Source: Paenibacillus sonchi
Lineage (GTDB): Bacteria > Bacillota > Bacilli > Paenibacillales > Paenibacillaceae
DNA: 64,000 nucleotides
Direction of reading: 5' to 3'
Assembly (NCBI RefSeq): GCF_016772475.1
Contig: NZ_CP068595.1
Span: 7,316,001 to 7,380,000 of the forward strand
In this document: positions 25,934 to 34,353 of the stretch, piece by piece
Layout: each line of letters begins with the position of its first letter
Numbering within the stretch: position 1 is the stretch's first letter
Program-made: the position numbers and the translations under genes
Notes under the pieces: generated by a model
Databases searched by the model: none
Seen by the model: the letters and a program-made list of their open reading frames with translations, nothing else
Told to the model about the DNA's origin: nothing

Positions 25934-26773
25934 ATGCCTCAGCCCGAAAGCTCGATATGGGGTAATATTTTAACCTGCGCGGAAATTGGCCTGCATGTGT
26001 ACGGCTTGATGGCCGAACGCAATAGCGGCATTGTTGTGGATGCTGATTATGCCAAAGAAGTGCTCAGTGAAGAAGCGCTGCAAGCTGGAGAGTCAAACGG
26101 TGATCATATCTATTTCGACGACACCAAAAGTATCATCCCTGCCTATGAACTGCTCAAGAAGGATGCAATTACGGATCCGGAATTCAAAGTATGGTGCGTC
26201 TCGCCAGAAAAATTGGCCCAGGATGGAGAGTTCTTTGCTCCAGAGTATTTTGGTGGAATGACCCCACCAGCAACTACACCTTGGGGAGACATTACGGAGA
26301 GCCAAGAGTTCTATAATGGTATCTCCATGGTGAATCATGACGGAGAGTGGGCACTCGCGGTACATCATACGATCGCAAAGCATTGTCTGTCGGAGATGGC
26401 ACAGGAAGTAGCAGCTGGTCAAGAAAACTATCTGTTTTATCCACTCGATGCTTGCTCCATTCCGGTTTATGAATTGTCCGCCTCTCATCCCGCAATGCTG
26501 GAACAAATCATCAACGAAGATAGCCTGGTGCACACCTTATGCGAGGATCATCCCGTCTATGTAACGATGCATAATCTTCATGTTGAAGAATGGGGCCGTA
26601 TTTATGATCAGCCGGCTCCGCGATCACTCTTTCTACAAATACAGCTGGATCAGGAGGCCCGCTTCCCTGTTACTGAACAATACGAAGACTTCCCGCAATC
26701 TCATCAAGATTCTATCTCCCTGAGAGAACGACCTGATAATTTTTTTGAACCCACAGAGGAGCCGGAGTGGTGA
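25934..26773 (+). CDS. hypothetical element protein with internal duplication
   Basis: 279 residues, ATG after GGAAGTGAG. Two repeats are visible: residues about 8-95 (WGNILTCAEIG, a KEVLSEEALQAGE segment, then IIPAYEL) and about 115-205 (WGDITESQEF, a KHCLSEMAQEVAAGQ segment, then SIPVYEL). Each repeat reads W-G-[DN]-I, G-x-x-x-V, K-x-x-LSE, AG-x-x, a hydrophobic pair and I-P-x-YEL. The acidic, proline-rich tail follows. No known family was recalled. Its last bases overlap the damaged VirD4 N-terminal gene. Confidence 0.65.
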   Translation: MPQPESSIWGNILTCAEIGLHVYGLMAERNSGIVVDADYAKEVLSEEALQAGESNGDHIYFDDTKSIIPAYELLKKDAITDPEFKVWCVSPEKLAQDGEFFAPEYFGGMTPPATTPWGDITESQEFYNGISMVNHDGEWALAVHHTIAKHCLSEMAQEVAAGQENYLFYPLDACSIPVYELSASHPAMLEQIINEDSLVHTLCEDHPVYVTMHNLHVEEWGRIYDQPAPRSLFLQIQLDQEARFPVTEQYEDFPQSHQDSISLRERPDNFFEPTEEPEW

Positions 26774-27284
26774 AAACGAAACAAAAGCTGCTGCTTTGCA
26801 CGCTTCTATTAATCATCGTTTCGATCTTCAATCTTTTTTCTCCACGGCCTTACATGGTGCCTTATCTGGTTCAACTTCAACCCTCACTGTCCCCTCCCTA
26901 AATACAAGCCTAATTAGTGTTATTACCAACAGAATTCACTTTCTGCTTTTCCTTTGTCTTCAAGGATTTGCTCTACTTCTGTCCGCTCTCTTTTTCGTCT
27001 CCAATAACCGGCCATATCAAAGCAAACTTAAGCAAATCGCCCCCGGGATTGAAACACCTGTGGTCGTCGGACAAAACCAGCATGGTTCTGCACGATGGCT
27101 CCAGGAAGAGGAATGGGCTCATGCCTTCGACTGCGAATTGTTCGATCTACATCATCCCTTTATTCGCCAGTTGATTCAAACCGGCTATGATGACCTATAT
27201 TTTCTACGAACAGATTTGAAGGAGGAATATAACCTTGAGAATGCTTCATCCGAAGTCTATTCCGAAAGTGAACACCTCGGTTAA
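26770..27284 (+). pseudogene. VirD4 membrane N-terminal half, frameshifted
   Basis: From GTG 26770 (GGAG just upstream) the frame reads KTKQKLLLCTLLLIIVSIFN, a clear membrane anchor, but stops near 26901. The -1 frame continues with a second membrane helix (FLLFLCLQGFALLLSALFF) and the conserved HGSARWLQEEEW that precedes the ATPase in CD1115-type VirD4. Joining them needs one -1 shift, most simply in the T6 run at 26834-26839. The product would be about 171 residues. In this lineage the coupling protein thus appears split: this membrane part ends while overlapping the start of the ATPase part. Confidence 0.5.
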
Positions 27285-28839
27285 CAATCCTCGCCCAACT
27301 GCAACACCACCTCTCATTCAATCAGGTGGCATTGTCCTAGGATTACAACAAGCGCGAAGTCAGGAGCGTCTTTTCTTTATAGGGGACGATGTTCATTCTC
27401 TCTGTATCGGCGCGACGCGCAGCGGGAAATCTCGAACAGTGGTCCTTCAATCCATCGGACTCTTGGCGTTAGCCGGAGAGTCGTTGGTTATCTCCGATCC
27501 GAAGGCAGAGCTGTTTCATTATAGTAGCGTCCTGCTGGAGAAGCTGGGTTATGAAGTATTTGCTCTCGATTTCCGCCATCCTGAAAAGAGTCACCATTAT
27601 AATCTGCTTCAACCTATCATCGACGCAACGCTGGCTGGAGACCAAGAGCAAGCAGAAATGCTCGCTTGGGACATGACGAATGTGCTGGTAGGCAAAGCTC
27701 AGGGTGAAAAAATCTGGACCAACGGAGAAATGTCTGTCATCGCCGCCTCGATCCTTAGTGTCGTGTGGGATAACGTCAAGCGCCCGGAGTTTCAGAATAT
27801 GACCAATGTCTACTGGTTTTTAGCGGAGATGAACAAACAAATCGGCAACAAAACACCTATGCAGGAGTACATTAAACGGTTGCCACAGAACCATCCTGCT
27901 CGGGCTCTGCTCAGCATCTCCGACATTGCTCCCTCCCGCACCAAAGGTAGTTTCTATACCTCAGCGTTGACCACATTGCGCCTCTTCACATCCAAATCCA
28001 TTTATGCCATCACACACAAAAGCGACTTTTCTTTAGCCGACATCGGCAATAAGAAACAGGCGCTTTTTATTATCCTCCCCGATGAGAAAACAACCTTTTA
28101 TCCTGTGGCCTCGCTTATGGTATCCCAGCTGTATGAACTATTAACTACCGAAGCAGACAAACGCGGGGGACGCTTAAAACAACGGGTCAATTTTATCCTT
28201 GATGAGTTCGGTAACTTTACACCGATTGCCGATTTCACGAATAAGTTGACGGTCGGCGGTGGGCGTGGAATGCGCTTTAACCTGTTTCTACAAAGCTTTG
28301 AACAATTGAAAGAAAAATACGATGACCACGTAGCCAGTACGATCAAATCAAATTGTCAGACCTGGATATACTTGCAGGCTGACGATTTAGAGACACTGCG
28401 GGAAGTCAGTGAGAAGCTCGGAACATATACAACGTCCAGTTACCAGCTTTCTGCATCGCATGGCAAATATTCGACGCCCAGCACTTCACACAGCTTGAAT
28501 CTGCTTGAGCGCAAGCTGCTAACCGTAGACGAGGTCCACCGTGTCTCACGCCCTTACCAGATTGTAATTTCTCGTTCTCATCCCGCGATGATGTATTCTC
28601 CCGATCTATCCTCCTGGGCGTTTAACAAGATGATGGGCCTTGGGGACAAGGAGCACAATCGCAAAGTAAGAGAAGAACGAGAAATGCGGCGAATCATACG
28701 AACGAATACTACTGAGGAGGTGAAACTTTGGAACATTTGGATCTACTATCAGAAAGACATTACCCGGCAGATGGCCGAACAGCGGCAACAAGCAGCCGCT
28801 CAAAGCGCATTCTTCCCTCCGGGTTCAGACGACGATTAA
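27235..28839 (+). CDS. virD4: VirD4/TraG type IV coupling protein, ATPase part
   Basis: 534 residues from TTG 27235, with AAGGAGG nine bases before; an ATG at 27241 is also in frame. Walker A GATRSGKSR near residue 60, the family strand ESLVISDPKAELF, the segment LDFRHPEKSHHYN, and Walker B NFILDEFGNF near 319 identify the coupling ATPase. Homologs of the CD1115 type usually carry two membrane helices in the same chain; here they lie on the preceding overlapping gene. Family knowledge: VirD4 links the relaxase-DNA complex to the secretion channel. The 3' end overlaps the next gene by 112 bases. Confidence 0.85.
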   Translation: MRMLHPKSIPKVNTSVNNPRPTATPPLIQSGGIVLGLQQARSQERLFFIGDDVHSLCIGATRSGKSRTVVLQSIGLLALAGESLVISDPKAELFHYSSVLLEKLGYEVFALDFRHPEKSHHYNLLQPIIDATLAGDQEQAEMLAWDMTNVLVGKAQGEKIWTNGEMSVIAASILSVVWDNVKRPEFQNMTNVYWFLAEMNKQIGNKTPMQEYIKRLPQNHPARALLSISDIAPSRTKGSFYTSALTTLRLFTSKSIYAITHKSDFSLADIGNKKQALFIILPDEKTTFYPVASLMVSQLYELLTTEADKRGGRLKQRVNFILDEFGNFTPIADFTNKLTVGGGRGMRFNLFLQSFEQLKEKYDDHVASTIKSNCQTWIYLQADDLETLREVSEKLGTYTTSSYQLSASHGKYSTPSTSHSLNLLERKLLTVDEVHRVSRPYQIVISRSHPAMMYSPDLSSWAFNKMMGLGDKEHNRKVREEREMRRIIRTNTTEEVKLWNIWIYYQKDITRQMAEQRQQAAAQSAFFPPGSDDD

Positions 28840-29183
28840 GATCCGGCCGCTTCTCCTCGGTTATACGAACTGCAGCAGCCATACTTTTTACGCTATACTA
28901 CAATTTGTTTGAATCCGCATCTGCTTATGCTTCCGGCGACATTAAGGGTAGCAAGCTGGTGAGCGGGACCGAGAAATTAATCGGTGATGTTACAACCTGG
29001 CTGATGATCCTGGCTCCGGTTGTTTCCGGCTTGCTCATTGTTTATTTTAGTATCCGGCGCTCTGCCGCAGATGAGATGGACACTAAAAAATGGAACAACC
29101 GCATCATTGTTGCCGTTGTATCCTGCATTGGTGCGGTACTCGGTGCAGCAACCCTGAATATCATCATTGGCTACTACAAGTAA
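28728..29183 (+). CDS. VirB2/TrbC-like membrane protein
   Basis: 151 residues from TTG 28728, which has an excellent ribosome site (GAGGAGGTGAAAC) inside the end of virD4. A basic start of about 45 residues precedes a helix (AAILFTLYYNLFESASAYAS, signal-like), then two membrane helices (TWLMILAPVVSGLLIVYF and IIVAVVSCIGAVLGAATLNI) joined by a charged loop. Size and two-helix hairpin fit pilin-like VirB2 proteins of firmicute type IV systems. The first 37 codons are overprinted on virD4. A hairpin terminator follows. Confidence 0.6.
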   Translation: MEHLDLLSERHYPADGRTAATSSRSKRILPSGFRRRLRSGRFSSVIRTAAAILFTLYYNLFESASAYASGDIKGSKLVSGTEKLIGDVTTWLMILAPVVSGLLIVYFSIRRSAADEMDTKKWNNRIIVAVVSCIGAVLGAATLNIIIGYYK

Positions 29184-29186
29184 AGC

Positions 29187-29214
29187 GAGCTTGCTGACTA
29201 CAGCAGGCTCTTTT
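29187..29214 (+). terminator. hairpin terminator after the VirB2-like gene
   Basis: Stem gagcttgctg / cagcaggctc (one G-T pair), four-base loop, then TTTT. It lies four bases after the stop codon and probably tunes expression of the genes behind it. Confidence 0.6.
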
Positions 29215-29248
29215 CTATTCTCACACTGATAATTGGAGGTTATGAATA

Positions 29249-29479
29249 ATGAAAAAATGGATGAAGGCTGTACCGAAGAAATTTGATCACATGGGAAGCA
29301 ATGCAAAGATAGTGCTTAACAACCAAAGCGGGGAAGGTTTTGTGGATACGGCCGTAAAGATCCTGATGGCAGTTGTAATTGGCGCACTCGTTCTTGGTGG
29401 CCTTTATCTGCTGTTTCAAGGAACAATCCTGCCTACCCTTACTCAACGCATCAAGGAGATGTTCAACTACAAAGGTTAA
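29249..29479 (+). CDS. DUF6133-like, Flp-pilin-like small membrane protein
   Basis: 76 residues from ATG 29249 after TTGGAGGTTATGAATA. A basic leader is followed by NQSGEGFVDTAVKILMAVVI and a single hydrophobic segment, then a short polar tail. The G-E-G-[FY] step before the hydrophobic stretch resembles prepilin-peptidase sites and recurs in the proteins at 37195 and 37584. The small size, strong ribosome site and terminator hairpins on both sides fit a highly made structural subunit. Inference: the main Tad/Flp-type pilin of this element, processed by the peptidase at 30932. DUF6133 membership is from recall. Confidence 0.6.
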   Translation: MKKWMKAVPKKFDHMGSNAKIVLNNQSGEGFVDTAVKILMAVVIGALVLGGLYLLFQGTILPTLTQRIKEMFNYKG

Positions 29480-29491
29480 GCAGCCTTCAAG

Positions 29492-29515
29492 GGAAGCGGC
29501 TTTCAAGCCGCTTCC
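29492..29515 (+). terminator. 11-bp hairpin after the pilin-like gene
   Basis: Perfect stem ggaagcggctt / aagccgcttcc with a two-base loop. No T-run follows, so it may protect the mRNA end or attenuate rather than fully terminate. Confidence 0.45.
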
Positions 29516-29533
29516 TTCAGAAAGGAGGAACAG

Positions 29534-30372
29534 ATGGAGAAGATCCTGCTCCTGCTCGTCGTTGCTCTACTTAATGGAGCGCTGATTTATATGGACACCT
29601 TGTTAAAAGATATCCTCCCCATTTCCTTGTATGCAGAGAAATACATGACCCTCACAACCGGAACGAATCTACTGGAAAGCTTGTACGATATTTTGTTTGG
29701 TTTTGGAGTTGCAGTAATGATTCTCAAATTTCTGAAAAAGGGCTTTGAGATCTATGTCCTGTGGACCGATGGCGATCCGGATGAAGAACCGCTGTTTCTA
29801 CTGACCAATTTTTTCGAGCAATGGCTGTCGCCATTTGTTTCCCCACCATCTATACCTGGATCGGTCAAATGGTCGAAGAGTTAACCAATCAGTTACTGAC
29901 CGTTATCGGACAATCGACCGACTACAACTGGCAGGTATGGGTTAACAGCATCAGCTCACTCGGACTTGTGACAGCACTGTTCGGATTGGTCTTTGTGGTT
30001 TGTTTCTTTATTCTATATTTCCAGTTTCTCATGCGCGGACTCGAGATGTTCATCCTTCGTGTTGGTATTCCGCTAGCCTGCGCTGGATTACTGGATAATG
30101 ACCGCGGTGTATTCCGTGCCTATACTCAGAAATTTATGCAATCCATGCTGACGGTAGTCATTCAAATCGCCTTAGCCAAATTAGGTGTAGGGCTGATGCT
30201 GCAATCCCATGTCTTCTGGGGCTTAGCCTGTATGATGCTCGCGATTAAGACACCACGTTTTCTCTCCGATTTCTTGATTACATCAGGTGGTGGTGGTGGT
30301 GGCGTTGTTAACAATGTCTATCACTCCGTCAAACTCGTAGGGATGGCCCGCAAAATGACCAAGGCTGGGTGA
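29534..30372 (+). pseudogene. VirB6/TrbL-like channel protein, split by a -1 frameshift at a slippery site
   Basis: The first frame (ATG 29534, AAAGGAGG site) gives membrane helices and the conserved LKFLKKGFEIYVLWTDGDPD, then leaves register. The -1 frame continues MAVAICFPTIYTWIGQM, further helices and a Gly-rich tail. Homologs are single chains. At 29809-29815 the codons AAT TTT TTC form the heptamer T_TTT_TTC in exact phase, and a -1 slip there gives TNFFRAMAVAICFP and a 279-residue protein. Thus programmed frameshifting is possible; a lost base in the T6 run is the simpler alternative. The C-terminal tract of six Gly comes from a ggt repeat. Confidence 0.65.
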
Positions 30373-30376
30373 CAGC

Positions 30377-30586
30377 ATGGATACCCTGGATGAGTTGGCA
30401 CAAGCTCTTATCGCCTTAATCCGTCTTGGCTGCGCTTGTCGCTTTGTGTATTGCATGGTACGTCTGGCTGGAGCTGATGAGGAAGCGTCCAAATACAAGA
30501 AACGCAGCCGGAATGTTGTACTCTTTTACATTCTTGCTGAAAGCATCTGGCAAGTGAAAGATATCATTCTGTTCTATTACCAGTAG
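30377..30586 (+). CDS. small membrane protein of the transfer operon
   Basis: 69 residues, four bases after the VirB6-like stop. An amphipathic start (LDELAQALIALIRLGCACRF) leads into a hydrophobic stretch, a basic loop (ASKYKKRSRNVV) and a second hydrophobic stretch (FYILAESIWQVKDIILFYY). Such two-helix proteins recur before the PrgI/VirB3-like gene in these elements. Function unknown. Confidence 0.6.
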   Translation: MDTLDELAQALIALIRLGCACRFVYCMVRLAGADEEASKYKKRSRNVVLFYILAESIWQVKDIILFYYQ

Positions 30587-30596
30587 GAGGCATGAG

Positions 30597-30935
30597 ATGA
30601 CTCAAGATTCGCAAACGTTGTATATTCCGATGGGTGTGAAGCCGGAAGCCGAATGGTTTCCCGGTTTTGGCAAGCAGCAATTAGGTCAGTCTTTTATCGG
30701 TTCATTGCTCACTGTATTTCTGGCGTTACTTCTTTGGCTCATCAATGGCAGCGTGCCGATGGCATTAGTTACCTTCTTAACTGGTGTTTCCGCCTCAGTC
30801 ATGATGACCACGAAAGACCGAAATAATCTGGCTGTTCTCGATCAAGTACGCTTCATGGTTCGCTTTGCCAAAAGCCAAAAGGTATATCCCTACAGAAGTC
30901 TGCCGGAATGGCCGTCGCAGGAGGATCAACTTTGA
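30597..30935 (+). CDS. PrgI/VirB3-like inner-membrane protein
   Basis: 112 residues, ATG after AGGAGGCATGAG. The start YIPMGVKPEAEWFPGFGKQQ followed by two adjacent membrane helices (GSLLTVFLALLLWLI, then VPMALVTFLTGVSASVMM) and a short cytosolic tail fits the PrgI/VirB3 group that docks the VirB4 ATPase to the membrane. The tail VRFMVRFAKSQKVYPY is characteristic of this group. The stop overlaps the start of the peptidase gene. Confidence 0.7.
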   Translation: MTQDSQTLYIPMGVKPEAEWFPGFGKQQLGQSFIGSLLTVFLALLLWLINGSVPMALVTFLTGVSASVMMTTKDRNNLAVLDQVRFMVRFAKSQKVYPYRSLPEWPSQEDQL

Positions 30936-31372
30936 GTCTTTCCATAAATGTCATCCTTCTGAAAGATTTACTTCTCACCTTGCTCCTGACTTGTGCTAGC
31001 ATTCAGGATATCAAAACTCGTCAGATTCCTGATTCTCTTTCAGTAGCTATTACCTCTGTAGGATTCATCCACTTCTCCCCTCTCTTCTCCTTATCTGGGA
31101 TGCTCCTGACTGGCTTACCTTACTTTGTTGCTGCTGTAATCTCCAAAGGTAAGCTTGGCGGCGGTGATATCAAGCTCATGGCTGCTTGTGGCTTTGTGCT
31201 AGGTCCTGTAGGTGGCACGCTTCAAAGCCTCATTGGTTTAACACTTGTTCTATTCATTGCTGCAGGAATTGGTATCAAATCCGGTTACCAATCTGCTAAA
31301 CAAACGTCGCTGCCGCTGGCCCCGTTTTTATCTGCCGGCGGCCTTTTTGCGGTTATCATGCCCCAACTCTAA
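30932..31372 (+). CDS. prepilin peptidase (A24 family, TadV/CpaA-like)
   Basis: 146 residues from TTG 30932, seven bases after GGAGG; a longer in-frame start lies inside the previous gene. Two catalytic aspartates are seen: ASIQDIKTRQIPD near residue 22 and KLGGGDIKLMAACG near 76 (the GxGD motif). The remainder is membrane helices. Family knowledge: it cleaves the leader of Flp/Tad pilins before membrane export. Putative substrates are the GEG-motif proteins at 29249, 37195 and 37584. It heads the Tad block. Confidence 0.8.
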   Translation: MSLSINVILLKDLLLTLLLTCASIQDIKTRQIPDSLSVAITSVGFIHFSPLFSLSGMLLTGLPYFVAAVISKGKLGGGDIKLMAACGFVLGPVGGTLQSLIGLTLVLFIAAGIGIKSGYQSAKQTSLPLAPFLSAGGLFAVIMPQL

Positions 31373-31399
31373 ACCCTTCCTCAGGAGGTTTTGTCTCTT

Positions 31400-32149
31400 A
31401 TGTACAGATTTAAAAATCGTTCAGTATTAGGAGTAACTTGTATTCTACTCTCTCTCATCATTTGTTTTGGCATTGCACCACTCTTAAATCGTGCAACCGG
31501 CGATACCACTCAAATCATTCGTATTACCAAGGATGTCGCTAAAGGAGCGGTAATCCAGTCTGCGCAGGTAGAAACCGTAGAGGTAGGAAAACTCCACTTG
31601 CCTGCATCTGTTCTTAAAGTATCGGAGGCCGTCGTTGGACAATATGCGGCGGTGGACCTCAAATCTGGCGACTATTTGCTTCCCTCTAAGTTGTCTGCTG
31701 TTCCACTAGATGCTTACCTCAATCGACTGGATGGGCATAAACAAGCCATGTCCGTCACAATTAAGAGCCTTGCGGCGGGGCTATCCGGGAAACTTCAACC
31801 TGGAGATATCGTGACCTTGATAGCATCAGATTACGGAGAAATGCGTACGACCTCCATTCCTCCAGAACTGCAGTATCTTGAAGTATTAGCTGTCACTACA
31901 AGCAGCGGACTGGACGCCCAAACAGGTACTGACACCACCTCCGATGACAATGAGGACAATGAACTCCCTTCGACTTTAACACTACTCGTTCAACCAGAGC
32001 AGGCTCAGCTTTTAGCTGATCTTGAGAACAAAGCCAAGCTGCATACGTCCCTCGTGTACCGCGGCGACCCTATATCTGCTAAAGCCTTTACCGACAAACA
32101 AGATGCTTACTTCACAGCCCAGCTTAAGAAAGGGGATGCCAATGAGTAA
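31400..32149 (+). CDS. cpaB: CpaB/RcpC-like Tad pilus assembly protein (SAF domain)
   Basis: 249 residues from ATG 31400; an in-frame TTG at 31391 lies too close to the AGGAGG site. One membrane anchor (VTCILLSLIICFGIAPLL), then the SAF-domain pattern: TKDVAKGAVIQSAQVETVEV, VVGQYAAVDLKSGDYLLP, and LKSLAAGLSGKLQPGDIVTL-like strands (residues about 35-150). The C-terminal half is less conserved with an acidic loop (DDNEDNELP). Family knowledge: CpaB-type proteins support the pilus channel outside the membrane. It overlaps the TadZ-like gene. Confidence 0.75.
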   Translation: MYRFKNRSVLGVTCILLSLIICFGIAPLLNRATGDTTQIIRITKDVAKGAVIQSAQVETVEVGKLHLPASVLKVSEAVVGQYAAVDLKSGDYLLPSKLSAVPLDAYLNRLDGHKQAMSVTIKSLAAGLSGKLQPGDIVTLIASDYGEMRTTSIPPELQYLEVLAVTTSSGLDAQTGTDTTSDDNEDNELPSTLTLLVQPEQAQLLADLENKAKLHTSLVYRGDPISAKAFTDKQDAYFTAQLKKGDANE

Positions 32150-33007
32150 TAATCCGTTGATCGCTGTTTGGGGCAATCCCGGTAGCGGTAAGACCTTAAC
32201 GACGATCAAGCTAGCTAAAGCCCTTGCCGCAAAAAAACAAAATGTTCTCATTCTTTGCTGTGATGCGCTTTGCCCCTCCACTTCCACAATCTTGCCGCAA
32301 GCTGCTAAGCAACAACGCTCCCTAGGCGAACTACTCAGTCTACCTTCTCTAACCCAAGAAGAATTACTACGGTATGCTCTCCCACTGGATGATTCTCCTC
32401 ATATTGCTCTGATTGGTTACAAAAAGGGGACACCGCTTATATGTATGCTTCTTACAACAGGGAGCGGGCTGTCGATCTTCTAACGTTGGCAAGACATCTG
32501 GCAGATGTGATATTGGTTGACTGCTCCAGCTATCTGTCCGCCGATCCCCTTTCCACGATAGCACTAGAACTGGCGGATACCGTCTTTCGGCTGCATAGTT
32601 GTGAGCTGAAAAGCCTGATGTTCTATGCTTCCTATTTACCATTGTTGACGGATTTACGATTTCGCCGTTCTTTGAATGTCTCTGTACTATCCAATGTTAA
32701 AGCAGGGCAAAACGAAAAGGAATACAGTCAAGTTTTCGGAGGCATTGAAGTAACCCTTCCCTATGTGACTGAGCTGGAGCAACAAACGGCAGATGCCCGG
32801 CTGCTCGATGATTTAAGTGGCAAAGACGCAAAGACTTATCTGAGTGGAGTGGAACATTTAATTCAACTAGCTTTACCGGAAGAACACCAGCAAGTAGCGA
32901 AGTCAAAAGATAACTCTTCTAAGACTTCTACCAGTAATACGACAACCTTAAATCTCCTCAATTGGCTAAAATCATTCCTTCCAAAGCGCCGAGGTGATGG
33001 TCAATGA
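32142..33007 (+). pseudogene. TadZ/CpaE-like ATPase, split by a -1 frameshift at a slippery site
   Basis: The first frame starts at ATG 32142 with PLIAVWGNPGSGKTLTTIKL (P-loop near residues 11-18) and VLILCCDALCPSTST. It loses register after LIGYKKG. The -1 frame continues DTAYMYASYNRERAVDLL, then LADVILVDCSSYLSADPL (Walker B-like) and a helical end. The junction is the heptamer A_AAG_GGG (32423-32429) in exact phase; a -1 slip yields YKKGDTAYMYAS and a 288-residue protein. A deleted base in the A5G4 run is the other explanation. Family knowledge: TadZ places the pilus machine at its site in the cell. Confidence 0.65.
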
Positions 33008-34353
33008 ATCAAGCTTCTTCTATATTTTTTTCTGCTACTCAGTCCAAGCCCTTTGCGGATGTGCTAAAGGAAGTCCAGACCTATCTTTCCGGGAAATATG
33101 CCACACTGATGAGTCGCCACCCCGAAGAGCAAAAACAACAGATCGTCTCCTACATGAGTCAATATCTGACCGATCAACGGTTACATGTGCCAGGACTTAC
33201 CTTCGATGAACTGATTGACCGACTGTATGCCGAGATGGTGGAGTATTCTTTTTTGACTCGTTATCTTTTTTCAAGAGATGTCGAGGAAATCAATATTAAC
33301 AGCTACAATGACGTAAAAATCAGCTACACGGATGGACGCATACTCCCCGCTGAAGAACAGTTTTCTTCTCCAGAGCATGCGGTAGATGTCATACGGCGAC
33401 TACTTCACCAGTCCGGTATGATCCTGGACTATTCCCAGCCCATTGTGCGAGGCCATTTGGCCAACAATATTCGCATTACCGTGTTCGGTGCTCCGATCAC
33501 AGATAAAGATAAGGGTATCGCTGCCTCCATACGGATCATTAACCCGCAAAAGTTAGCGCGAGATGAATTTATTCAGAATGAAACAGCGACCGCAGAAATG
33601 CTGGACTTCCTCAGCCTCTGTCTAAAGTATGGGGTATCTATGTGCGTCACTGGAGCCACTGGCAGCGGTAAAACAACCTTGATGAGCTGGCTGCTTTCCA
33701 CCATTCCCTATGACAAACGTATCTTCACTATTGAAAATGATTGCCGTGAGTTTGATCTGGTCATTACCGATGAAAACGGCCGTGTTCTGAACAACGTGGT
33801 GCATACTGTAACACGCTCTAGCGAAGATCCCCGCCAGCATATCGATCAGGAAAAGCTACTGGAATTTGCCCTGACTGCCAACCCAGATGTAATTTGCGTC
33901 GGGGAAATGAAATCTGCCGAAGCTTTTGCCTCTCAGGAAGCAGCTCGAACCGGTCATACTGTGATTACCACAACCCATGCAAATTCATGTTTTGCTACCT
34001 ACTACCGCATGGTGACGCTCTGTACCCAGAAATATGAAATGAATGACCAGACCCTGTACAACCTGGTAACAGAAGCTTTTCCACTCATTTTGTTTGTGAA
34101 GAAACTAGAGGACAATACCCGCAGGATGATGGAAATCACAGAATGCTGCATACTCCCAGATGGTCAGCGCGTCATTCATACGTTATTCCGGTTTGCCGTC
34201 CATGCTACTCGTGAAGAAGCTGGAGGCATTTGCATCGACGGCGCTTATGAGAAAGTTCGTGACATCTCTATCGGCCTACAAAAACGTTTGCTCGAAAACG
34301 GTTTACCCTTATCCTCATTGCAGCGTCTGCTATCAGGAGGTGAAGCCTCATGA
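33004..34353 (+). CDS. tadA: TadA/CpaF secretion ATPase
   Basis: 449 residues, ATG overlapping the TadZ stop (CAATGA). N-terminal helical region, then LTFDELIDRLYAEMVEYSFL and the CpaF-type VEEININSYNDVKISY. Walker A is GATGSGKTT near residue 217; the Asp box is IENDCREFDL, Walker B LTANPDVICVGEMKS, and the His box TGHTVITTTHANS. Family knowledge: this hexameric ATPase powers Tad pilus extension and retraction. The gene is intact. It shows no zinc motif, as usual for TadA. Confidence 0.88.
   Translation: MNQASSIFFSATQSKPFADVLKEVQTYLSGKYATLMSRHPEEQKQQIVSYMSQYLTDQRLHVPGLTFDELIDRLYAEMVEYSFLTRYLFSRDVEEININSYNDVKISYTDGRILPAEEQFSSPEHAVDVIRRLLHQSGMILDYSQPIVRGHLANNIRITVFGAPITDKDKGIAASIRIINPQKLARDEFIQNETATAEMLDFLSLCLKYGVSMCVTGATGSGKTTLMSWLLSTIPYDKRIFTIENDCREFDLVITDENGRVLNNVVHTVTRSSEDPRQHIDQEKLLEFALTANPDVICVGEMKSAEAFASQEAARTGHTVITTTHANSCFATYYRMVTLCTQKYEMNDQTLYNLVTEAFPLILFVKKLEDNTRRMMEITECCILPDGQRVIHTLFRFAVHATREEAGGICIDGAYEKVRDISIGLQKRLLENGLPLSSLQRLLSGGEAS

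Noticed and set aside
30287..30303. ggt repeat as a regulatory microsatellite
   Set aside because: It encodes a short poly-Gly tract inside the VirB6-like C-terminus; nothing more is indicated.
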